Shown here: one piece after another, positions 1 to 9,916 of the stretch
Numbering within the stretch: position 1 is the first letter of the stretch
Layout of the letters: each line of letters starts with the position of its first letter
Source of the DNA: Protonemura montana
Lineage: Eukaryota > Arthropoda > Insecta > Plecoptera > Nemouridae
NCBI GenBank assembly: GCA_947568835.1
Contig: OX387610.1
Coordinates: forward strand, 15,233,001 to 15,297,000
DNA length: 64,000 bases
Reading direction: 5' to 3'
Translations under genes and position numbers: made by a program
Notes under the pieces: generated by a model
Database searches by the model: none
Seen by the model: the letters and a program-made list of their open reading frames with translations, nothing else
Told to the model about the DNA's origin: nothing

Positions 1-46
1 AAAAGTCATTTTAATATCCGAACTAGTATCGTGCAAATTCACTGTT

Positions 47-232
47 AGATGATTGTTTTTAGACTCATGTCTTCTTGATGTAAACTTAGCACTAGTTTTT
101 ACAAACTATTTCAAATGGGTTTTGAATGCTAAGTGAAGAACAACTAAATGTCAGTGAAATGCTAAGGGAAATTTAGTCGTCTTGTACTTAGCATTAAAAA
201 CCCATTTCAAATAGTTTTTTTTTTGTTTCACA
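47..232. repeat. Palindromic repeat family A, copy 1
   Basis: The left arm runs from the TTTTTAGACTCATGTCT motif to GCTAAGTGAAGAACAACTAA (about 55-148). The right arm (about 170-222) is its inverse, so the element folds back on itself. The same family recurs at least 14 more times in the window. Nothing coding is seen here. Confidence 0.7.
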
Positions 233-640
233 GCAAGAAATTAGCGATGCATGTAGCTAGAAAGTGAAGTGAAGTCAGCGAGTTCACGTTCTTTCAGTGC
301 CGTATTGGAAATGTGTGGGTCAAGATGCGAGATACACCGAGGAGGTCAAGGAAACGGTCGTGCGGCAGAGGGAGGCACTATCCGCTTTGCACGGCAAAAA
401 CACCGACTTCACTTTCTGTGCGGTGAAACGAGCACCTTCGTCCTCAACAGCTGACTGGTACATAGAATCGCTGGCAATTCGGGGCGCCACCTACGTATTC
501 TGAGACACCTTATTGCATTTCATGGCCTCGACTGTCTTAAAACACCAAGAGTCAAGACACTCTTGCAAGATCAACTCGACGCCCATCCCGGATTGTAAAA
601 TTCCATTCAAGTTGAGCATTCAAACCTTAGATACATAAAG
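233..640. other. Unassigned region
   Basis: Short overlapping plus-strand open frames (269-503) show no recognisable domain. This could be a remnant of a mobile element, but nothing supports a gene call. Confidence 0.4.
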
Positions 641-3192
641 CCCCTTAGAGCTACCATAGCGGTGATTTGAAGTCTATGATATATAATGTCTCTTAGAGCT
701 ACCATAGCGGTGATTTGAAGTCTATGATACATAATGTCCCTTAGAGCTACCATAGCGGTGATTTGAAGTCTATGATACATGATGTCTCTTAGAGCTACCA
801 TAGCGGTGATTTGAAGTCTATGATACAAAATGTCTCTTAGAGCTACCATAGCTGTGATTTGAAGTCTATGATACATGATGTCCCTTAGAGCTACCATAGC
901 GGTGATTTGAAGTCTATGATACATGATGTCTCTTAGAGCTACCATAGCGGTGATTTGAAGTCTATGATACATAATGCCCCTTAGAGCTACCATAGCGGTT
1001 ATTTGAAGTCTATGATACATAATGTCTCTTAGAGCTACCATAGCGGTGATTTGAAGTCTATGATACATAATGTCTCTTAGAGCTACCATAGCGGTGATTT
1101 GAAGTCTATGATACATGATGTCTCTTAGAGCTATCATAGCGGTGATTTGAAGTCTATGATACATAATGTCCCTTAGAGCTATCATAGCGGTGATTTGAAG
1201 TCTATGATACATGATGTCTCTTAGAGCTACCATAGCGGTGATTTGAAGTCTATGATACATAATGTCTCTTAGAGCTACCATAGCGGTGATTTGAAGTCTA
1301 TGATACATGATGTCTCTTAGAGCTACCATAGCGGTGATTTGAAGTCTATGATACATAATGTCTCTTAGAGCTACCATAGCTGTGATTTGAAGTCTATGAT
1401 ACATGATGTCCCTTAGAGCTACCATAGCGGTGATTTGAAGTCTATGATACATGATGTCTCTTAGAGCTACCATAGCGGTGATTTGAAGTCTATGATACAT
1501 AATGCCCCTTAGAGCTACCATAGCGGTTATTTGAAGTCTATGATACATAATGTCTCTTAGAGCTACCATAGCGGTGATTTGAAGTCTATGATACATAATG
1601 TCTCTTAGAGCTACCATAGCGGTGATTTGAAGTCTATGATACATGATGTCTCTTAGAGCTATCATAGCGGTGATTTGAAGTCTATGATACATAATGTCCC
1701 TTAGAGCTATCATAGCGGTGATTTGAAGTCTATGATACATGATGTCTCTTAGAGCTACCATAGCGGTGATTTGAAGTCTATGATACATAATGTCTCTTAG
1801 AGCTACCATAGCGGTGATTTGAAGTCTATGATACATGTCTCTTAGAGCTACCATAGCTGTGATTTGAAGTCTATGATACATAATGTCTCTTAGAGCTACC
1901 ATAGCGGTTATTTGAAGTCTATGATACATGATGTCTCTTAGAGCTACCATAGCGGTGATTTGAAGTCTATGATACATGATGCCCCTTAGAGCTACCATAG
2001 CGGTGATTTGAAGTCTATGATACATGATGCCCCTTAGAGCTACCATAGCGGTGATTTGAAGTCTATGATACATAATGTCTCTTAGAGCTACCATAGCGGT
2101 GATTTGAAGTCTATGATACATGATGTCTCTTAGAGCTACCATAGCGGTGATTTGAAGTCTATGATACATAATGTCTCTTAGAGCTACCATAGCGGTGATT
2201 TGAAGTCTCTTAGAGCTACCATAGCGGTGATTTGAAGTCTATGATACATGATGTCTCTTAGAGCTAACATAGCGGTGATTTGAAGTCTATGATACATAAT
2301 GTCTCTTAGAGCTACCATAGCGGTGATTTGAAGTCTATGATACATAATGTCTCTTAGAGCTACCATAGCGGTGATTTGAAGTCTATGATACATAATGTCT
2401 CTTAGAGCTACCATAGCGGTGATTTGAAGTCTATGATACATGATGTCTCTTAGAGCTACCATAGCGGTGATTTGAAGTCTATGATACATGATGCCCCTTA
2501 GAGCTACCATAGCGGTGATTTGAAGTCTATGATACATAATGTCTCTTAGAGCTACCATAGCGGTGGTTTGAAGTCTATGATACATGATGTCTCTTAGAGC
2601 TACCATAGCGGTGATTTGAAGTCTATGATACATGATGTCTCTTAGAGCTACCATAGCGGTGATTTGAAGTCTATGATACATAATGCCCCTTAGAGCTACC
2701 ATAGCGGTGATTTGAAGTCTATGATACATAATGTCTCTTAGAGCTACCATAGCGGTGATTTGAAGTCTATGATACATAATGTCTCTTAGAGCTACCATAG
2801 CGGTGATTTGAAGTCTATGATACATGATGCCCCTTAGAGCTACCATAGCGGTGATTTGAAGTCTATGATACATAATGTCTCTTAGAGCTACCATAGCGGT
2901 GATTTGAAGTCTATGATACATAATGTCCCTTAGAGCTACCATAGCGGTGATTTGAAGTCTATGATACATAATGTCTCTTAGAGCTACCATAGCGGTGATT
3001 TGAAGTCTATGATACATGATGTCTCTTAGAGCTACCATAGCGGTGATTTGAAGTCTATGATACATGATGCCCCTTAGAGCTACCATAGCGGTTATTTGAA
3101 GTCTATGATACATGATGCCCCTTAGAGCTACCATAGCGGTGATTTGAAGTCTATTATACATAATGTCTCTTAGAGCTACCATAGCGGTAGGT
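640..3192. repeat. 48-bp satellite array, about 53 units
   Basis: Head-to-tail 48-bp units carry the core AGAGCTACCATAGCGGTGAT. Variants are confined to a few sites: T/C in CTATCAT, GCTGTG, GGTTATTTG, and AATG/GATG/CCCC. Four variant markers recur exactly 528 bp apart (for example 851 and 1379, 997 and 1525, 1131 and 1659), which is 11 units, so there is a higher-order 11-mer duplication at about 780-1835. One unit near 1830 lacks 3 bp. Because 48 is a multiple of 3, two long minus-strand frames (607-2190, 2184-3200) stay open, repeating the peptide MVALRDIMYHRLQITA. I regard these as a by-product of the repeat, not genes. Confidence 0.95.
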
Positions 3193-3364
3193 ACTGTCAA
3201 ACCTTTGATACATACCTAATGCTTTATAGAAGGTCATGTAAAGGGTGACAGGTCATGAAGGTAGAGGCGAAATTTGCAAAATAGATATTTTACCAAGTAC
3301 CTAAAGGTGTTTAGTCGGAGATCCAGTAACCGATAGCTATTAGGATGAAATCTTTATTCAAATT

Positions 3365-3491
3365 GCAAATGCTTGCAATGCGCGGGGTATTTTATTATTA
3401 TCAACACTATAACCGTCTCAAAAATTGATGCGTTTGGGTCCGCGTTTGGGCATCAATTTTTGAAACGGTTTTAGTGTTGTTAATAATAAAT
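3365..3491. repeat. Family B foldback element (headless SINE tails)
   Basis: Inverted copies of a tail (TATTATTATCAACACTATAA ... GGTTTTAGTGTTGTTAATAA) face each other around a short GC-rich loop. It is flanked by the GCTTGCAATGCGCGGGGTAT motif shared with copies at 23700, 24885, 30055, 37330 and 49560. The copy at 24885 retains a tRNA-like head between the tails. Confidence 0.7.
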
Positions 3492-4279
3492 CCCGATAGC
3501 TACTCCGACAAAAACGTAGGATGCTTCTATATATGGAGTAACCGTAGGTATAGTTTTGAGTTTTAAGAAATTTTATTGTCTTTATTTCTCGCAGATTACT
3601 CGCATTTGAGACTGATTTACACTCAATTAATCTTTATTAATGCTAACCTCAACGATTGATAAACATGTATCGCGATATTTTGTAGAGTTTTGCTAAAACG
3701 AACGGTTTCTGTGATTGAAAGTTACACCATGCGTGTCGATCTCGGGAGTTGTGCGTTGCGAAATGACTCGCTGGTGAACGCAATGTTTCTTGCCAATATT
3801 GGAACTAGCGTCAAGGAAAGAGTCAGTCAAAACCGAACTGTGCAAATATTGACTCGCTATGCGATACTGTGTTGGTCTTTACTCGAGGTGAAGACGAGTT
3901 CAGAATACAGCAACAAGCTTGGAATAAGTTGACACATATGAAATAAAAAAGTCTCCCATAGAAACCTAGAGGTGTTTCAGAATTCATAGCAAATGTTTTG
4001 CTTGTTTGAAATTGGCATGCAAGTTTAGCACTCTAGAATCGAGTGCATCTTTCTACAAGTCAAATTCGTAAAGTAAACACATCATTTTAAAAATAAAGAA
4101 CCCATTATTTTCTCAAAGACGTACCCAGCAATTAATTTAAGTGCTAAACGCACAGTGGTTAATTTGTGGTGGGAGTACGCTCTCAATTGAATTCAGGTGC
4201 TGTTCTAGATCGTGTGTGTTTTCTTTGGGGGAAGGAAGATGTGCCAAAAGTTGAAAAACATTGAAACAATTTCTATACT

Positions 4280-4420
4280 CTCGCTATGCTTTGTCGGCGC
4301 TGCCTGACAAAGGCTAGCGTTGCCTGAGCTTAGCTAAGCTTAGCTAAACGATCGCGTTGCGTACTCATAATTATGAGCTTGTGTATCTAGTATTTATTTT
4401 TCAGAATGATAAAATTCTGT
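4280..4420. repeat. Dispersed repeat, copy 1 of 2
   Basis: The segment beginning GCTTTGTCGGCGCTGCCT and ending near TTTTTCAGAATGAT has a diverged second copy at 41735-41900 in a TSC2 intron. The family is unassigned. Confidence 0.55.
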
Positions 4421-5193
4421 AAATACACCTACGTTCTGCTGAACGCCATTTCCAAATGAAATGTCCACCAACACGTAAAAATAACACGTGTTTCTTGAAT
4501 TTAAATGTCGAGTAGACCAAACTTTTCCCAGAACGAGTGATCTAAATAATAACGACAGGAAAATAACGACTGGAGATGGGTTCCGAATCACCCTAACTTG
4601 AACGAATGTTTTAACAAAACTTCAAGAAAGTTCCTTCTAGGGCGCAATCTGTCTCGTGCCCACCTGGCTTTGTAATACAAAGTACTACACAGTTGTCAAG
4701 ATAGTTATGTTAGATAAAAAGCAGCCTCCTAAGCGACTTAGCAAACATGCGAAAGCATGAATGATCCACACATTGCAATTCCCTGGCGGTACAAATTCCA
4801 TGCTTGAGATTCGCTCCACTTTAACTCGAAGATTCAACATGGGATAAACCACGGTATCTGCGATGGAATTTTGCGTTTAAAACATTTGGCTCATGTATGG
4901 TAGAAGGGTAGGGAGGGAACTTCGGTGTACATTCCTTGAAACCTCTCTTATTCTCGCTTTATGATGAATACAAGCGCTCGTTTAGCATTGAATGTAGGCA
5001 ACCCTTGATACACGTGTGCATTGCGGGATTAACCTCAAAAGTGTGCGAATTTTGTTTCAAGAAACACCGATTCGAGCTGCTGGTGATTCTACCGTGTAGA
5101 ATCAATCATCATTCAAGCATTCTGAACATTATGTTCTTCTTAATTAAGATAAATATTCTCGATTGGCTTACCAACGTTGTTTCTTCCGTCAGG

Positions 5194-8100
5194 ATGGCGA
5201 TCCTCCAATCGTGTTGCGGATGCTGCACGCTGAAACAAGGGACGGTCATCAGCGGCCTCCTGGGAGTGGTGATCGGCGTGATCACTCTCATCCTGGTCCT
5301 AGTCTTCCAGGACTTCAAGGTGCAGACCATCGTCATCGACAACCTGCCTCCGACTTTTGGTACGTATCAAGCTTCGCTGCACTGTTTTCTATTCGTTTCC
5401 ACGACGGAAACCAAGATTTGTATGACATGTCGGGTGCACTCCGCGGAAGAGACAATATTGCAAAGAATTTGATGAAAAACTAAAGAAATCAATGCCTAAC
5501 ATCTATTACAGCCAATAGACACTGAACTCTCTGGAAAATATCGTGCAGAATTCAGACTACATAACCTCTGAGTGGCACACGAGGCTGACTAAAGTGACTG
5601 TGACAGAACGCAATGTCCATGAAACCACATGTTAAACTGGATGAAGTCTTTATGAATGAACTCTGTTGTTTTTCAGTGCGGATAGTCCTGTGCATCAACC
5701 TCCTGATGACGATCCTTATCTCCGTGCTACTCATTGTCGGCGCTTTAAAGGTAACGTCTTGATAAAGTATATCTGTCTAGCAGAGCTGGCTAATTAGTTG
5801 AGATCAAAACTCCTAGATGGCTGCGGTGTCGCATTAAGACATGAGATCATTTTCTAGTGTTTTCAAATGTTTAATCTGCCCACCACTCTTTTAAAATGAA
5901 TTCAGTCACTCCTGATACTGTGTCTACTAAATAAATATGTTCTATTCAAACAAATTAGTGCAAAATGCAAATTCTATATTTTGTGACAATACAGAGGTAT
6001 TTTTATAAGTTTCAAATGTACATTCAAACATATTCTAAGAGGTCCTTGCAATGACTAATTATTTGACTACGGAATTAAAGATATTCATGAGCCATCTAGG
6101 TTTGATGGTCAGTTTTTCAGTGGGTTGTTGTGAAGCTTACAGTTCGTGAACTTGTTAGTTGCTTGGCAACAGCCAATAACAAATTAAAGACCTGTTAATT
6201 TCTGATAAATATGCTACTGAAAGATCGGCATTTAGTGAATTGAGGGAATAATTTTATAAAAAAAAACACAACCAGATAGCATTGTTCTGAACCGGAAGGC
6301 CAAAAAAAGTCTTCTGTATTAACAGATGCTAGTTTTGAAAGAACAGGCCAAGTGACCCAAATTTCAGGATACTTTATGATGGGCAGGTTACAGGGAAGAA
6401 AAGAGTCATGAAACTTGCTAAAGAAACAAATGGTTGGCCACCATCGATGATTTGTGAATCAACTCAGATGGATGATTTGGCACTAAAATGGCATAATTTA
6501 CCTACAAGGGTAGATTGCCAAAACTCTGAAGACTGTTTTTATTGCCATGGAAACTGCTGTCAGAATTCAGCAGACGCTGTCTGTGATTGGCCATTTAACT
6601 GTTAAATGTTAACTCGGGAGCGGCAACAAATCAGTCTCAAGTTTGTGTCCCATCGTGTGGCAATGTCTCATATCTAAGAGGTAACGACAACCGACGCTAA
6701 TTGTTTCACTGAAATGTGTCGACAGCGCAACCAGTTCCTGATGTTGCCGTGGGTGGTGCTGGCCATCATCATCGCGATCGGCATCTTGGTCTCGGTCATC
6801 TACACATCCGTCGTTATGTTCAGTCACAAGCAAGCGCTTGGCGGCAGCTTGTGGCTGGTCTTCGGCTTCGTTTCCATAGGTGAGATACGATAGCACCAAA
6901 CAACTATGTCCGTTGGGCATCAATTTGTGAGACGGTCTTAATAATAAAATACCCCGTGGTGTTTGTCAAAGTGAATGGTTTGTACAATGTTTGGGGGCCT
7001 AGAAGCAAAAGATTGCCGCTTTCATTTACCATTGTTGTCCTAGATTAGAGATTTCAGAAATCATTTCAACAAGACTAGCACCACAAGGTGGAAGATTTGG
7101 TCAACAAATTATTATTAGTATTAAAGTTTGATGGTTTTTAGACTCATGTCTACTTGATGTAAACTTAGCACTTGTTTTAACAAAAACTATTTCAACTGGG
7201 GTTTGAATGCTAAGTGAAGAACAACTGAATTTCCCAACGTTTCGTAACTTGTACCTGTTACTTTATCAAGGGGAAGAGCAGTCCTGACAATTTTCCACAA
7301 AATTTTCTGACAAATTTGTCAGGACTGCTCTTACCCTTGATAAGGTAACAGGTACAAGCTACGAAACGTTGGGAAATTTAGTTGTTCTTCACTTGGCATT
7401 GAAAACCCAGTTGAAATAGTTTTTATTAGTACTAAAGTTAATCAGGTTAATTAGCAAACTGCAGTCAGTTCAAATTAGAGCCACAATGAATTCAATCTCA
7501 TCTAGAGAAACACGCACGAAAACAGACGCAATTTCAAAAGTTTTTCAAGATTTCTTCGCTGCAAGATTGTTCAACGGAGGTTGGTCTCGTCATGGAATGT
7601 TTTTGTTATTGAAATCGGCAGCGTAACTCACAGGAATGTTTCGGGCTGACAAGTCGCACGTTGGCACTGGAGTAAACAGTCGATTAGCCGTCGGAGCAGT
7701 CCGATTAGCCAACGCTGAAACAAGAATACCTGGTGGTTAAAATATATATGAAACATTCTTTCCGTCAGCAAAGACGGATGTTTCCGAAATCTGAACGAAA
7801 TGAATACTTGCAATTAAGCAATATTATATAGAACATTAATTCTAAAATAGCAGAACGTAAGAATTTCCCACATTTTTTCCATGGTGGCACATAGCAAATA
7901 GGTAGCACATAGCAAATAGGTAGCACATAGCAAATAGGTAGCACATAGCAAATAGGTAGCACATAGCAAATAGGTAGCACATAGCAAATACGTGGCACAT
8001 AGCAAATAGGTGGCACATAGCAAATAGGTAGCACATAGCAAATAGGTAGTACATAGCAAATAGGTAGCCAGATTGCCTACTAGCACTAACCACCGGTATA

Positions 8101-9161
8101 CTTGTACCTAAGTTAGAAATAAATAAATAAATAAAAATACACCTTAGACCTAGGAACTAGCATAGGCCAGATTGCCTACTAGCACTAACCACCGGTATAC
8201 TTGTACCGAAGTTAGAAATAAATAAATTAATTAATAAAAATACACCATAGACCTAGGAACCAGCATAGGCCAGATTGCCTACTAGCACTAAACACTGGTA
8301 TACTTGTACCTAAGTTAGAAATCAATAAATTAATTAATAAAAATACACCATAGACCTAGGAACTAGCATAGCCCAGATTGCCTACTAGCACTAAATACCG
8401 GTATACTTGTACCTAAGTTAGAAATAAATAAATAAAATAAAAAAATAAACACCAAGAATTGGTATTGAGACCACAGGAAAGCCATTGACAGAAAATGTCC
8501 CCCAATGTTAGCATGAAATGCCAATGCCAATGCCAATGCCAATGCTAATGCTAATGCTAATGCTAATGCCAATGCTAATGCTAATGCCAATGCTTATGCC
8601 AATGCCAATGCTAATGCTAATGCTAATGCTAATGATAATGCTAATGATAATGTTAATGTTAATGTTAATGCTAATGCTAATGCTAATGCTAATGCTAATG
8701 CTAATGCCAATGCTAATGCTAATGCTAATGCTAATGTTAATGCTAATGCTAATGCCAATGCTAATGCTAATGCTAATGCTAATGCTAATGCTGATGCTGA
8801 TGCTAATGCTAATGCTAATGCTAATGCTAATGCTAATGCTAATGCTAATGCCAATGCCAATGCTAATGCTAATGCCAATGCCAATGCCAATGCTAATGCT
8901 AATGCTAATGCTAATGCTAATGCCAATGCTAATGCTAATGCCAATGCCAATGCTAATGCTAATGCCAATGCCAATGCTAATGCTAATGCCAATGCCAATG
9001 CCAATGCTAATGCTAGCACGAAAGACTTGAACTGAAACTGTGTTCCTCTGTTTCCAGCAATCTACGTCTACCTCTGGTTTGTCGTGGTAAGCTACTTCCA
9101 GACGGTACGTGAAGATGCAAACCGTGGCGTGTACGGGAAGGCAAATTACCGACGGCCGTGA
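5194..9161 (+). CDS. Four-transmembrane protein (LAPTM/DUF4728-like)
   Basis: Coding exons are 5194-5359, 5677-5750, 6726-6879 and 9058-9161, with phases 1, 0, 1 and GT-AG borders, giving 165 aa. The start chosen is the ATG that opens [16 protein letters not shown]; a TCCGTCAG 3' splice site just upstream suggests a separate 5' UTR exon. Hydrophobic helices lie at about 16-38, 57-79, 84-114 and 122-147, and the Cys cluster sits in the first 12 residues. The C-terminus ([22 protein letters not shown] region) is short and polar. The short Cys-rich N-terminus, four helices and a final helix followed by SYFQ-x-x-RE resemble small arthropod LAPTM/DUF4728-type proteins of endolysosomal or plasma membranes. 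Family membership is inferred and no function is assigned. A polyadenylation signal AATAAA lies at 9305. Intron 3 (2.2 kb) is filled with repeats. Confidence 0.8.
5751..6725 (+). other. Intron 2 of the four-TM gene
   Basis: AT-rich intron between the coding exons ending at 5750 and starting at 6726. A short open frame at 6408-6605 has no recognisable content. I see no other gene. Confidence 0.6.
7127..7430. repeat. Family A palindrome, near-complete copy
   Basis: Two arms of roughly 145 bp are inverted around a very short centre near 7300 (AATTTTCTGACAAATTTGTC). The left arm starts with TTTTTAGACTCATGTCT and the right arm ends with AAACCCAGTTGAAATAG. It lies in intron 3 of the four-TM gene. 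Confidence 0.85.
7884..8068. repeat. 18-bp tandem repeat, about 10 copies
   Basis: Units of GGTAGCACATAGCAAATA repeat with single-base changes. The three minus-strand frames that read through it are artefacts of the 18-bp period. Confidence 0.9.
8067..8440. repeat. About 100-bp tandem repeat, four units
   Basis: Units start with GCCAGATTGCCTACTAGCAC at 8067, 8166, 8269 and about 8371. Each contains ACCGGTATACTTGTACC, an AATAAATAA stretch and TAGACCTAGGAACTAGCATA. The array directly abuts the 18-bp array. Confidence 0.85.
8514..9015. repeat. Hexanucleotide array (AATGCY)n
   Basis: About 500 bp of AATGCT/AATGCC units ends 42 bp before the last exon of the four-TM gene. It keeps several frames open on both strands with low-complexity products; these are not genes. 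Confidence 0.95.
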
Positions 9162-9424
9162 ACGCAATCCTCCAAGTTTCACCTCAAATACTCATCCGTG
9201 TAAATACTGCGTGTTGTTTCATTAAATGACTGACAAATACGATTAAGTGCAAAGCTAACTTGTAAGAGAAGAGCAACGATAATGACGTGAGTAACATTTA
9301 TTCGAATAAAAATGAAAATTGAAAATAATTACAATGCCATTCACTTTCTTACCCACACGAAATCAATTAGAGACAATAGTTCTGTTTGGGAGAAAGGTTG
9401 GAGGGATGAAAGTTAAGCAACACT
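9162..9424 (+). other. 3' UTR of four-TM gene and left half of split 5S-derived SINE
   Basis: AATAAA at 9305 is a likely polyadenylation signal. From about 9378 to 9424 (TTCTGTTTGGGAGAAAGGTT ... AAGCAACACT) the sequence matches the 5S-derived repeat. The repeat resumes at 14721 after the hAT insertion. Confidence 0.7.
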
Positions 9425-9916
9425 CAGTGATGTATTGGTCAATGCACGCGGGTGTACGCAGTCCACCCACTATTAATTTTATTTTTGGCCGTACCCCCAC
9501 TTTGAATTTTTGAGGGAACGCAGGTGAACGCACGGGAACGCAGTATTAAATTATGATTATTCTAAATATCCTGCACTTCTTTATTTTCAAGGCGAAAATA
9601 TCCCAGTTAAGGGTTTCATTTCTAATAACTTACTTATAAAAATATACCTACGAAGAATGCCACTGTAGCGAACGTACTAAGAGTAGGTAGGCTGGAACTA
9701 TGTCGGCGTCGCGACTCGCATCAAAGGGGTAAGTTAGAACCATATTACTGTTATCACGTAGGGAAGTCGGTAGTTGCTTTCGCGGCGTCGCACGGCGGTG
9801 CAAGCTCTCAGAAGCAAGCCCGCTTCAAATAATAAGAATTCGCAGGAAAGACAAAAATACAAACAATAACAAAATGCCACATACGAGCCACACTGGACGA
9901 GTTAGTTCAATTCAAG

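Larger units (their letters stand above)
3193..5190. other. Intergenic region with repeat fragments
   Basis: This contains a family B foldback (3365-3491), a family C fragment with CGATTGATAAACA (3565-3680) and a dispersed repeat at 4280-4420 that matches 41735-41900. A plus-strand open frame at 3690-3932 has no recognisable domain. An untranslated first exon of the downstream four-TM gene may lie here, because TCCGTCAG just before its ATG resembles a 3' splice site. Confidence 0.5.

Noticed and set aside
607..3200. Two long minus-strand open frames repeating MVALRDIMYHRLQITA
   Set aside because: They follow from a 48-bp satellite period divisible by 3. There is no unique sequence, splice structure or domain.
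4936..5193. N-terminal extension of the four-TM protein
   Set aside because: The frame is open, but a 3' splice site-like TCCGTCAG lies just before the internal ATG, and the Cys-rich start after it fits the family.
8508..9182. Frames of alternating Met/Leu, Ala/Leu or Ile/Ser on both strands
   Set aside because: Products of the (AATGCY)n array in an intron.
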